The position numbers and the translations under genes were made by a program. From CAYUIG01 sp964444685 (lineage in GTDB: Bacteria; Gemmatimonadota; Gemmatimonadetes; Longimicrobiales; RSA9), in contig CAYUIG010000020.1 of the NCBI GenBank assembly GCA_964444685.1, positions 1 through 64,000 on the forward strand: a stretch of 64,000 bases of DNA, written 5' to 3'. The notes under the pieces are model-generated. The model had not been told where the DNA came from and did no database searches. It was given only the letters and a program-made list of their open reading frames with translations. Shown one piece after another: positions 35,408 to 44,682 of the stretch; position 1 is the first letter of the stretch, and every line of letters starts with the position of its first letter.

Positions 35408-37419
35408 TGGCGCGCAACCGATCGCTCACACGTCTCGCATCGCACCTCGGCCGCGGCATCCGCCGCGTGACCACCGGCACGGGGCGACGCATCCGTGCAC
35501 CGCGCGCGGCGGTGCTCATCTTCGCGGCGGGTACGCTCGCCGCGGCGACGGGCGCGGTACTCGTATGGCGCGAAGCCATGCGCACACCGGATGCGGCGCG
35601 TACGCTGGTGCTCGCACGTGAAGTGGCCGGCGCGCCGCTCGCGCTCGCATCACCGCTCGCCGTCGAGTGGGAGGATGCGCTGCGCTCCGCGGGTGCGCTG
35701 CCGGAGCGCTGGACCGAGCTGCTCGCGCCGGTGCTGCCGCCACCCATCTGTCCGGCCGGCGAGAACGGCGCAGCACTCCGTACCGCCATTCTCGACGGAG
35801 AGGCCGCGCGGCGGCGCAACGACCGTGACGGTCTGCGTCGCGCCATGGATGCGCTCTCCGCGGAAGTCGGCCGCGATCCTGCCCTCGACGTCGTTGCGCG
35901 GTATGGGCTCGCGCGCCTGCATGCCTCCATCGGCGATGGTGCGTCGGCACTGCGACTCGTTGCGCCGCTCTTCGACGGCGCGATGGACATTCCCTTTGCC
36001 GCGCCCGGTTCGGCGTCCGCGCTGATCGAACGCGGCCGTGTAGATGCGCACGCCGCCATCGTGGCCGCGCACGCGCGTGCACTCGCCGGCCATGCCGCGC
36101 TCGCGACCGACAGGCAGGGCGAGGCTGTCCTGCACTACCGGCTCGGGATCAACGCATCGCAGTACGCAGTTGCCGCATCACTGGGGTCGGAGCTGAGTGC
36201 GATCGCTCCCGCGCGCTCCGTCCGCCTCGCGCTCGGCGATGCGGACTGCGGCAGCACGGATGCGGAGCCGCTCACGACCGTGGATCTGCGTGCGGGGCTC
36301 ATCGCCGCGTACGCCGCAGACAGCACGTTCCGCGATCCAGCGCGGCTGCGCGGTGAGGTGGAGCGTGACGCGCGTGATGATGGAGACCCGCTGTCGCCGA
36401 TCCTGGCGCATGCACGCGCGGAGCTCCGACGAGGACGCAAACCGGCGATTCCGGAGCACGTCGTGTGGGCCGCATCGAATCTGCGCGAGGTGTATCGCGA
36501 CAACCGGATGGCACCCGATCCGCGCCTGGAGCTCACGCGTTCCGTCCTCGCACTCCGTCTGGCGTCCACGGCCGCATGGCTGTCGGCCGTCGGGATGGAT
36601 GAGGATGGCTGCGGTGTGCTCGGCCCACTCACGGCCGATCACGTCCGCCAGTGGCAGGGCCGGGCTGCGAACGGTCGTGCATACTCGAGCGACGATTCGG
36701 CGCGCGCGGCGGTCGCGTTGCGCGCGCTCGCCGCTCAGAAGGCGCGCTGCGTGGAGGCGCCGGCGGAACCGAATGCGGAAGTGCGCAGTCTGTGGCTGCG
36801 GCTCGCGTCCGGCCGTCTGCCCGGCACACTCGCGGGTGCGTTCGAGGATCGCCGCGCAACGATCGAACGTGCGCTCGCTGCCGATGCGCCGCACGTGGAG
36901 GATCTGGCAGCCGCGCTGGAAGCCGCGCAGCAGCAGCTCGCAGTGCTGCGGAGCGGGCGCCTGCCCGCCGATCTGCCGGCGCATCTCGATGTGTCGAACA
37001 CGGCCGACTTCGTCGACCGCTGGTGGCGCACGCTCTACGTCGATGCCGCGCGCGCGCTGGCGTCGGCGGGACGTGAGCCGGGCCGCCTCAGCGCCGGCCT
37101 CGCCCCCGACTTCCTCGAGGCGCTGAACGGCACGGTGAGGCACGCGAGCGTGGCGCCGTCGGCCGTGTGGAGCCTCGGCGAGTTTCTGCCGCTCGCGGAA
37201 GCCGCGGGCGGGCGCGCCGCGCTCGAGTATCGCGGCCGCTACTTCGCGCTCGAGCAGCCCGGCGTCGCGGCGTTGATTCTCGCGAGCGTCGTCGCACTCG
37301 TCGTGCTGATGCTGCTCTGGCTGCACATCAACTACTGGCGCTACCGGCTGCTTACGCGGGATCGCTTCTATCGGCGTGAGCTGGAGGCGTCGGGCCGGCT
37401 GCGCGAGGTGCGCGCATGA
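35407..37419 (+). CDS. bitopic envelope protein of the GTPase/SEDS module
   Basis: 670 residues from ATG 35407, six bases from GGGGAGG. A basic cytoplasmic N-terminus (1-30) precedes a membrane helix (about 35-57), a 560-residue extracytoplasmic alpha-helical region, and a C-terminal membrane helix (about 617-642) with a basic tail ending RLREVRA. No family recognised. The two-helix topology places both ends in the cytoplasm near the GTPase. The start overlaps the GTPase stop; the stop overlaps the SEDS-like gene. Confidence 0.78.
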   Translation: MARNRSLTRLASHLGRGIRRVTTGTGRRIRAPRAAVLIFAAGTLAAATGAVLVWREAMRTPDAARTLVLAREVAGAPLALASPLAVEWEDALRSAGALPERWTELLAPVLPPPICPAGENGAALRTAILDGEAARRRNDRDGLRRAMDALSAEVGRDPALDVVARYGLARLHASIGDGASALRLVAPLFDGAMDIPFAAPGSASALIERGRVDAHAAIVAAHARALAGHAALATDRQGEAVLHYRLGINASQYAVAASLGSELSAIAPARSVRLALGDADCGSTDAEPLTTVDLRAGLIAAYAADSTFRDPARLRGEVERDARDDGDPLSPILAHARAELRRGRKPAIPEHVVWAASNLREVYRDNRMAPDPRLELTRSVLALRLASTAAWLSAVGMDEDGCGVLGPLTADHVRQWQGRAANGRAYSSDDSARAAVALRALAAQKARCVEAPAEPNAEVRSLWLRLASGRLPGTLAGAFEDRRATIERALAADAPHVEDLAAALEAAQQQLAVLRSGRLPADLPAHLDVSNTADFVDRWWRTLYVDAARALASAGREPGRLSAGLAPDFLEALNGTVRHASVAPSAVWSLGEFLPLAEAAGGRAALEYRGRYFALEQPGVAALILASVVALVVLMLLWLHINYWRYRLLTRDRFYRRELEASGRLREVRA

Positions 37420-40310
37420 CGCTGCTCCTGCTGGGACTGCTCGCGCTCGCCGCGGTGTGGCGCATGCGCGGCGATGCGCGTGCGGATGCGCGCTGGCTCG
37501 CTCTCCTCGCGCTCGTGCCCATGGTCACGCTCTGGTTCGCGCGCGATGAAGTGGCCCGCTACCGCTTCACGCTGCTCGGCCTCCGCTACGATGCCTCGGC
37601 GTCGGAGACGTTGAGCGCGGGCGGCGACTACTGGGAGGCGGACCTGTACATCGCCGGGGCGGGAGACGCGGAATCGCTCCGCCTCGAGATCGCGGGTGAT
37701 TCGACCGAGCGCACCGTGCTCGTGCAGCCCGCGGAAGATGCGAGTGCGGTCACGCTCATCGAGGAGGACGGTGCGCTACGCGTGGCGGGCGGGCTTCCTC
37801 TCGCGACCGGCGACACGATCTTCATCGGTACCGGCATCCATCTGACGATGGAGCGCACGGGCGGACTCCTGCCGCGCGCCGCCGTCGTGCGCGACATTGC
37901 GACAGGGCAGGAGGCGACGCTGCCACTGCCGTCGCGCGGCTGGGTGCGGCGCGTGTGGCCCGCGCGGCCGTCGGTGCTGCAGCGCACGTATCCGCTCGCC
38001 GATGTCCTCGCCGTGCTCGGCATCGAGGACGTGCCGCCGCTCAGCAGCTTCCTGTACTACGAGCGCGGCCGTGTGGTTCTCGCCGACCTCGACTCGGAGG
38101 TGACGCTGAGCGGCGAACGCGTGCCGCAGGCGGAAGTGGTTTGGCGCGACGGCCGTGGCGTGCGCATCCTCGTCGCGGGACTCGCGCACCGCGATTCACC
38201 CGACCCCGATCTCACGCCGCCCGAACGCTACGGCGTGCGACCGCTGCGCGGCTTCACGCCGGAGCTGCGCGGCCGTTGGCTCGACCTCGTGTTCGCGACG
38301 CCCGAGATCCGCTCGCTCGACCGCGCATCACTCGAAGCACTCGATGTGGCGGAGCGCGGCCGGCGCGGCAGCGATGACGTGTACAGCGTTCGACTGACAC
38401 CCGCGCGCAATGTGCCGACGCGCGAGGCCGTCGCATTCGAGACGCCCGCGCAGCGCTTTGCGGCCGGGAGCCAGGCGGTGTTCCGGCTGCCGCGCGATCC
38501 GTCGGCGTCCACCTTCCATGTGCTCACGCCTGCGGGCCTCGCCGCATGGGAGTCCGGCCGGCCGTTCCCGCTGGGCGAGGCCGATCGTGCGATCCTGATG
38601 CGCGTGGACGGCCAGGCGACGCGCGCATCCTCGTGGCTGCTGTTCGCCGTGCTGCTCGGGCTCGGCGCGGCCGCGCCGCTGCTGCCGGGACTGCGCGGCG
38701 CGGTGCCCGCACTCGCGATCGGCGCGTTCGCCCTCGCCGCGCTGCGACTCCCCCTCGGACTGACCGCGCACCTCGGTCCGCCCTTCGCGCAGGAGGCGCA
38801 TCAGCTCGGTCTCTGGCTGCTCGCGGCGCTGCCGTGGTCCGTGATCGTGTGTGCAGACCTCGCACGCGCGTTCGGCGACGAAGCGCTCGACCGGGAACTG
38901 GCGCTACGCAGGATCGCGCACCTCGTCTACGCGCTGGTGCTCTTTGCGCTGGCACTCGTGCTGTTCCCCGGATCCACGGCGAAGATCGCGGTGCTCGGAT
39001 TGCTGCCTGCGGCGCTCGTTACGCTGTTGTTCTCCATAGGACGCGTGCACGCACCGCTGCAGCGCGCCGGGACCCGTCTGTTCGACGCCATTCGAAGGCT
39101 GCTCTGGCCCGGCCTTGTGATCGGGGTGAGCCTGCTCGTGCTGCGCGTCGTGCTCGCGTTGCTCGGCTGGCGCGAGGCGGTGCCGGTCGGCGGCACGCGC
39201 ATCGCCGTGAGCGTGCTGTACACGCCGCTCACCATGCTCGCGGTTGCATGTGTGGCGGCCGTACATGCACGGCGCGTCGCGGCGGCGGGTGCGCAGCGCT
39301 CACGACCGCTCGCCAGAGCTGCGCTGGACCTGTGGCTGCTGCTCGGCAGCGCGTTCGTCGGCGTGGGTGCGCTCATCTCCGACTTCGGCATCGTGCTCGT
39401 CGGCATGGCGGGCGCGCTCGTGTTCGTGGCGATGCTCGGCGCGCGCTGGGCCGCGCCGTCGTTGCACGGGCCGATCCCGGCCGGCGCGTTCGCGCTGCCG
39501 CTGCTCCTCTTCGTGCTGCTCCAGGCGCTGCCGGGCATCACGCGCCCGCTGTGGCACGATGCGGTACAGGAGGCGGACGCGCGGATGGCGGAGTGGGGTC
39601 GCAACGAGCTGCTGCTGCTGGAGCGTGGCGATCCCGATGCGCTGCGCCTCATCGGCCAGCGCCGCAGCGAGGCGCTCGCGGTCACGAGCGAGACGCTGCG
39701 CTCCTACACGCGCGGCAATCTGTTCGGCCGCGGCGTGCTCAACGGCCGTGTGACGGATGAGATCCGGGAGACGTCGGTGCGCGAGCACACGGTGTCCGCG
39801 CTGCTCGCGTCGCAGTGGGGCCTCGCAGGCGTGGGCGGACTCGTGCTCGTGCTGGGCGCCATGACACTCCCGTTCGCCGGGTCCGCGCAGACGCGGCGCC
39901 GTCATGGCGGATCGCGGGTGCACATCACGATCGCGGTGCTCTTCCCGCTGCTGCTCTGGGCGCTGCCGTCACCGCTGGACGCCGTGGCGCTCGCACTGGC
40001 GGCGGTGCCGCTCGTCGCGATCACTGCCGGTGTCGCGCTCGGACGGCTCAAGCCGGAGCGCTTCGACGCCATACCGCCCGTGACGGAGCCGCAGACGCGC
40101 GTGCTCGGCGCCGTGTCGCTGGTGGCGCTGCTCACGCTCGTGCTCGCCGGCGCGTACATGGTGCTGGCGAACTACGGACTCGTGTTCTTCACAGGCAAGA
40201 ACGTCTACGGACTGGGGCTGGACTCCGTCGGCGACGCACTCGAGACGATCACGCTGCTCGGGCTCGCGGTTGCGGCGCCGGCACTGCGCAGGCTGGAGGT
40301 GGAGGGATGA
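37416..40310 (+). CDS. very large divergent FtsW/RodA-like (SEDS) protein
   Basis: 964 residues. Two N-terminal hydrophobic stretches (1-12, 25-42) precede a soluble region of about 340 residues; from about 408 on there are many membrane helices with SEDS-like elements: LISDFGIVLVGMAGALVF, LFGRGVLNGR...EHTVSALLASQWGLAGVGGLVLVLG, and a terminal TGKNVYGLGLDSVGDALE. Compared with the canonical FtsW at 59842, QPSEF reads TPLTM and the Asp of HNDF reads V. FtsW/RodA are about 400 residues, so the N-terminal half is extra. It precedes a PBP gene, as SEDS genes often do. Confidence 0.75.
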   Translation: MTLLLLGLLALAAVWRMRGDARADARWLALLALVPMVTLWFARDEVARYRFTLLGLRYDASASETLSAGGDYWEADLYIAGAGDAESLRLEIAGDSTERTVLVQPAEDASAVTLIEEDGALRVAGGLPLATGDTIFIGTGIHLTMERTGGLLPRAAVVRDIATGQEATLPLPSRGWVRRVWPARPSVLQRTYPLADVLAVLGIEDVPPLSSFLYYERGRVVLADLDSEVTLSGERVPQAEVVWRDGRGVRILVAGLAHRDSPDPDLTPPERYGVRPLRGFTPELRGRWLDLVFATPEIRSLDRASLEALDVAERGRRGSDDVYSVRLTPARNVPTREAVAFETPAQRFAAGSQAVFRLPRDPSASTFHVLTPAGLAAWESGRPFPLGEADRAILMRVDGQATRASSWLLFAVLLGLGAAAPLLPGLRGAVPALAIGAFALAALRLPLGLTAHLGPPFAQEAHQLGLWLLAALPWSVIVCADLARAFGDEALDRELALRRIAHLVYALVLFALALVLFPGSTAKIAVLGLLPAALVTLLFSIGRVHAPLQRAGTRLFDAIRRLLWPGLVIGVSLLVLRVVLALLGWREAVPVGGTRIAVSVLYTPLTMLAVACVAAVHARRVAAAGAQRSRPLARAALDLWLLLGSAFVGVGALISDFGIVLVGMAGALVFVAMLGARWAAPSLHGPIPAGAFALPLLLFVLLQALPGITRPLWHDAVQEADARMAEWGRNELLLLERGDPDALRLIGQRRSEALAVTSETLRSYTRGNLFGRGVLNGRVTDEIRETSVREHTVSALLASQWGLAGVGGLVLVLGAMTLPFAGSAQTRRRHGGSRVHITIAVLFPLLLWALPSPLDAVALALAAVPLVAITAGVALGRLKPERFDAIPPVTEPQTRVLGAVSLVALLTLVLAGAYMVLANYGLVFFTGKNVYGLGLDSVGDALETITLLGLAVAAPALRRLEVEG

Positions 40311-42847
40311 TCGGACAGCGCGAGATCCGCTGGGGCCTGGGGGGTCTGCTCGGCCTGCTGCTCGTGGTGGCCGTGATCGGTTCGCGTCCGCTCGGCTACT
40401 GGGCGTCCGAGGGCTACGTCCGTCAGGCGAACGAGCTCATCCGCACCGGACTGCTGACGCTCGAATGCGGCGTGCAGGATCGCATCGTGGTGGCACCGAT
40501 GGAGCCGGGCTCCCCGGCCGCGGACTTCTACTACTCGAGTTTCCTGCGCGCGGACGTGCGTGCGTTCAACGATGGCCCGGACGACGGACGCACGCCGTTC
40601 CTGGTCGAGGGCTGCGAGCTGAAGGGAGTGGACCCGTACTACCATCGCGTGGACCTGCCGTTCAACCGGCTGCCACGCTGGCGCGGCGACGTGCGCCTGC
40701 GCGGCGCGGACGTGGCCGCGACACTCGAGGCGAGCGGCCGGGACCAGCTTCTCCAGGTCCGGCACGCGGTCGATGGCGCCGATGCCGCGCGCGCGGCGTC
40801 CGTCTCACCGGCAACGGAAGGTGCGCGCACGCAGACGCCGCTGCTGCACCTGCTGCGGCCGCGCGGCGCGGAAGTCACGGCCGACTTCTTCATGGTGGGC
40901 GATGCACTGGTGCTCGCCGACCGGCGCGACATCGGCGCCGCGGATCACATCCGCGTGAATGGCTTCCGCACGCCGCCTGGACGGCGGCTGCGCATCGCAT
41001 CGGGTGACTGGCTGCAGTTCGGGTTCGGTGCGGGCGCGGAGTACACGTACATCGCGGAGACGGGGGAGCGCGCGCGCATTGCTTCGTTCGTGCGCGGTGT
41101 GGGCGGCGGCGTCGAGCGGCTGTATCCGGTGCCGCGGCTGCGTCCGTTCGTCGAGCCGCTCGCACGCGCCATGGACGGCGCGCTGCAGACGATTCCCGCG
41201 GCGCGTGATGACGGCTCGCGCGTCGTGACGCGCAACATCGACCTGACGCTGGACCGCGAGCTGGGCGACGCCCTTGACCGCAGGGTCGCGGCGTGGTGCG
41301 CGGGCTTCCAGAACGCCGACCGTCCGCGCGCGGCGTCCCTGATCGTGATGGATGCGAGGAGTGGAGCGGTGCGGGCCATGCCGAGCTGTCCGGGCGAGCA
41401 CGAGCTCGAGCCGTTCGAGCCGCTCACGCCACGTGCGCGCCAGCGATTCCTGCGCAACCAGAATCTCGTCGCGCATCCGATCGGCTCCGCCGGCAAGCCG
41501 TTCTGGGCCGCAGCGGTCGCGTCCACGTTCCCCAACTTCCTCGATCTCGAGGTGCCCGCGCATGCAGCCGGGCCGCAGGCCGAAGCACTCGGCTGTGCAC
41601 TCGCCGACCCGTACCGCGACGAGGCGCACGGCCACGACGACGGCTGGGTGGGCATGGAGGAGTTCCTGCAGCGGTCGTGCAACCGCTACCTCATCGAGTA
41701 TGCCACGGCCGCACTCGCCGTCGCGGGGTCGCCCGCGGCCGCCGAATGCCGCCGCGAACTGGCGGCCGGACGCGTCGCAAACTGTTTCGCGCCCGCACCG
41801 ACGAATGCGCAGCGCGCGCGCATCCGCTTCTGCGGAAACGAGACGGACGTTGCGCACACGGGCGCGACCGCGGTGCGCGGCAACTGCGCGGGCCTCCAGC
41901 TCGTCGAGTCCGCGTTCGCACCCGCGCCATCGCTCGGCGCGCTCGCGAACATCGCCTGGTACCGGGATCCGTCGCCATCACAGGATGCGGCGGCGGGGTT
42001 GACCGAGGCATATCGGCGCGGCCGGTACCGTCTGGATGCATGGACGCCGGTACTGGCCGCGCTGGATGCCGCAGGCGACACCGCGCATCAGGTGCAGACG
42101 AGCCTGCGTTTCGCAGCCGTTTCGCCCGAAGCCACGAACCTCGCGCTGAACACCGTGGACGAGCTGCGGCAGGACTGGATCAACCTGCTACTCGGTGGAG
42201 AGAACAGCCGCTGGAGCAACTTCCAGCTCGCGGAAGCGCTCGCGCGGCTGATGACCGGACGCGATGTGCGCGGGACGTTCGTCGCCGATTCCATTGCGCG
42301 GGGTGCCGATGTTCTCGCCGCGGATGTGCTCCATCCGGGTGCGCGCCGGCGGGTGCTGCACGCGCTCGAGCTGGTGGCGCAGCCGGGCGGCACGGCGGGG
42401 CGGCTGTCGCGCGCGCTGGATGCGCTGGAGCAGCGCATTGCCGCGGCCACGCCGGGACAGCGCTGGGAGCTGTACGCGTTCGCGAAGACGGGTACGCCGG
42501 CGGTGGAGCTCATCCAGCAGGGCCGGCGCATGAACCGCCAGGGCGGCGTCCTCGTGCTCGGCCTCCTTGCCGTGCCCGCCGAGCGCGGGCGCGCCGCGGC
42601 CGCACGCGTGCGCGACTGGATCAGCGCGTGCCGGCTGCCGGATGCGCTGGAGCGCTCGATCTTCGAGGTGCCGCGCGCCGACATGATCGCTGAGGATGCG
42701 GTTGCGCTCAGCATCGCGCTGTACGCCGACGATCTGCCGGAGGGGCAGGGCGCGAGCGTGGCAGTGACGCTGGCGGAACGCGCGCTCCGCGACATCGGGG
42801 ACTACATGGTTCAGCGCGTTCGCGAGGCGGCCGCACGCCGGCGCTGA
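40307..42847 (+). CDS. class-B-like penicillin-binding protein (transpeptidase)
   Basis: 846 residues from ATG 40307, overlapping the SEDS-like stop. One N-terminal membrane anchor (about 10-30) is followed by about 300 residues without a fold I recognise, then the transpeptidase domain with SAGK (394-397), SCN (457-459) and KTGT (727-730). All three motifs are intact, so catalysis is likely. The SxN-to-KTG distance is 270 residues, against 145 in FtsI of this window, so an insertion of roughly 120 residues is present. Likely partner of the SEDS-like protein. Confidence 0.82.
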   Translation: MIGQREIRWGLGGLLGLLLVVAVIGSRPLGYWASEGYVRQANELIRTGLLTLECGVQDRIVVAPMEPGSPAADFYYSSFLRADVRAFNDGPDDGRTPFLVEGCELKGVDPYYHRVDLPFNRLPRWRGDVRLRGADVAATLEASGRDQLLQVRHAVDGADAARAASVSPATEGARTQTPLLHLLRPRGAEVTADFFMVGDALVLADRRDIGAADHIRVNGFRTPPGRRLRIASGDWLQFGFGAGAEYTYIAETGERARIASFVRGVGGGVERLYPVPRLRPFVEPLARAMDGALQTIPAARDDGSRVVTRNIDLTLDRELGDALDRRVAAWCAGFQNADRPRAASLIVMDARSGAVRAMPSCPGEHELEPFEPLTPRARQRFLRNQNLVAHPIGSAGKPFWAAAVASTFPNFLDLEVPAHAAGPQAEALGCALADPYRDEAHGHDDGWVGMEEFLQRSCNRYLIEYATAALAVAGSPAAAECRRELAAGRVANCFAPAPTNAQRARIRFCGNETDVAHTGATAVRGNCAGLQLVESAFAPAPSLGALANIAWYRDPSPSQDAAAGLTEAYRRGRYRLDAWTPVLAALDAAGDTAHQVQTSLRFAAVSPEATNLALNTVDELRQDWINLLLGGENSRWSNFQLAEALARLMTGRDVRGTFVADSIARGADVLAADVLHPGARRRVLHALELVAQPGGTAGRLSRALDALEQRIAAATPGQRWELYAFAKTGTPAVELIQQGRRMNRQGGVLVLGLLAVPAERGRAAAARVRDWISACRLPDALERSIFEVPRADMIAEDAVALSIALYADDLPEGQGASVAVTLAERALRDIGDYMVQRVREAAARRR

Positions 42848-42906
42848 CCGTTGTTTCGGTTGCACATCGTATCTAGCTTCCGGGGCCCCGACACGGAAGC
42901 GGAGAT

Positions 42907-44682
42907 ATGAACGCACTGATCCTTGCCCTGCTGGCCGCGGCGCCGCAGCAGGACACCGCATACTTCCAGCAGCGTGTGGCGTACCGCATCGAGGCGGTCC
43001 TGGACGAGAGCGCGCAGGTGCTGCACGGCCGCGCACGCGTCCGCTACGAGAACCGCTCGACGCAGACGCTCGATACCCTCTGGTTCCATCTGCACTTGAA
43101 CGCGTTCCGTCCGAACAGCGCGTGGGCACGGCGTGAGCTCCAGTTCGGCGAGCGCCGCTTCCAGGACCTCGGGCCGAACGATCACGCGTTCGAGCGGCTG
43201 ACGCGCGTCGAGATCGACGGCGCGGCCGTGACGCCGGTCTTCCCGGGCAGTCCGGATTCGACGGTGGTGGCGTTCCCGCTGCGCGCGCCGCTGGCGCCGG
43301 GTGGCAGCGTGACGGTGGACATCGACTGGGACGCGCGCCCATCGACGCTGCCGCGTCGCCAGGGGCGCCAGGGAAGACACTACGACTTCGCGCAATGGTA
43401 TCCGCGCGTCGCCGTGTTCGACCGCGGCGGCTGGCAGGTGCAGCCGCTCCTGCCGCAGGGTGAGTTCTACGGCGAGTTCGCGAGCTGGGACGTGACGCTG
43501 GATGTGGCCTCGGACCAGGTCATGGCCGCGACCGGCGTCCCCGTCGACGGCGACCCGGGCTGGAACGGTGCGCGCGCAGCGGGCACGCCTGAGCCATGGG
43601 CAAAGTCTGACGCGTACGATGCGCAGTCCGCAGAGTCCCTCGGACTCCTGGACAACGCCGCGGAGCAGGGACGCAAGCGCGTGCGCTGGCGCGCAGAAGA
43701 CGTGCACCACTTCGCTTGGACTACCGATCCCGCGTACATCTACGAGGGTGGCCGCTTCGAGGACATCGCCATCCACGTGCTCTACCGTCCCGGCGACGAC
43801 GACTGGTATCAGGGCGCCGCCGTCGAGCGCACGGTGAACGCACTCGCCTTCTTCGATTCCATCTTCGGCGCCTACCCCTGGCCGCAGCTCAGCAACGTGC
43901 ACCGCCTGGAGCAGGGCGGCACCGAGTTCCCGATGCTGATCATGGATGGCAGCGCGAACGAGGGACTGATCGTACACGAGACCGCGCACCAGTACGTGCA
44001 CGGAATCCTGGCCAACAACGAGTGGCGCGAGGGCTGGCTGGATGAAGGGTTCGCGAGCTTCGTAAGCGGACTGTACGAAGAGGCGAAGGGGAACCGGCCG
44101 GACCGTTCGCGCATGATCGAAGGCATCGCGGGCATGGAGCGCGCCGGGTTGACGCAGCCGATCGGGCTTCCGTCCGCGGAGTTCCGCGACTACCAGACGT
44201 ACGGCGCGATGACGTACAACAAGACCTCGCTCGTCCTCGAGATGCTCCGCTTCCAACTCGGCGACGACGTCTTCCGCCGTGGGCTGAAGCACTACTACGA
44301 GCAGAACCGGCTCCGCCACGTGCGCGAGTCGGACTTCCGCGCTGCGATGGAAGCCGCCTCCGGTGAGGATCTGGGCTGGTTCTTCCAGCAGTGGATCCAC
44401 ACGACGAATACGCTGGACTACGCCATCGGCGAGGTGCGGCTGGAGCAGAGTGCCGAAGGGTGGGTCACGCATGTGGAAGTCACGCGCACGGGTGAGGCGT
44501 GGATGCCGGTCGTGGTGCAGGTGGGAGAGACGCGCGCCCTCGCAGACGCGCATGACCGCCGCCAGGTCGTGTCCGTCACCACGCGCACGCGTCCCGATCG
44601 CGTCGTGCTGGACCCGGATCACAGACTTCTCGATCTCGATCAGGCCAACGACACGAAGACCGTACCGGCCGGCTCGCGGTGA
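42907..44682 (+). CDS. M1 family metallopeptidase
   Basis: 591 residues. The zinc site is IVHETAHQYVHG followed by WLDEGFASF, the M1 HExxH-x18-E pattern, and EQGGTEFPMLI stands where GAMEN is found in aminopeptidase N. An N-terminal beta domain (about 20-200) with HGRARVRYENRS precedes the catalytic domain. A short hydrophobic N-terminus (1-12) suggests export, but no clear cleavage site is seen. A -10-like TATCTA is at 42870, with no good -35. It begins a new unit after a 59-base gap. Confidence 0.9.
   Translation: MNALILALLAAAPQQDTAYFQQRVAYRIEAVLDESAQVLHGRARVRYENRSTQTLDTLWFHLHLNAFRPNSAWARRELQFGERRFQDLGPNDHAFERLTRVEIDGAAVTPVFPGSPDSTVVAFPLRAPLAPGGSVTVDIDWDARPSTLPRRQGRQGRHYDFAQWYPRVAVFDRGGWQVQPLLPQGEFYGEFASWDVTLDVASDQVMAATGVPVDGDPGWNGARAAGTPEPWAKSDAYDAQSAESLGLLDNAAEQGRKRVRWRAEDVHHFAWTTDPAYIYEGGRFEDIAIHVLYRPGDDDWYQGAAVERTVNALAFFDSIFGAYPWPQLSNVHRLEQGGTEFPMLIMDGSANEGLIVHETAHQYVHGILANNEWREGWLDEGFASFVSGLYEEAKGNRPDRSRMIEGIAGMERAGLTQPIGLPSAEFRDYQTYGAMTYNKTSLVLEMLRFQLGDDVFRRGLKHYYEQNRLRHVRESDFRAAMEAASGEDLGWFFQQWIHTTNTLDYAIGEVRLEQSAEGWVTHVEVTRTGEAWMPVVVQVGETRALADAHDRRQVVSVTTRTRPDRVVLDPDHRLLDLDQANDTKTVPAGSR

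Noticed and set aside
31218..42847. Prophage or integrated mobile element carrying the GTPase/SEDS module
   Set aside because: No integrase, transposase, flanking repeats, tRNA junction or composition break was seen at either end.
42844..42875. Promoter before the M1 peptidase (TATCTA at 42870)
   Set aside because: The candidate -35 elements are at spacings of 13 or 20 bases, so only a -10-like element can be supported.
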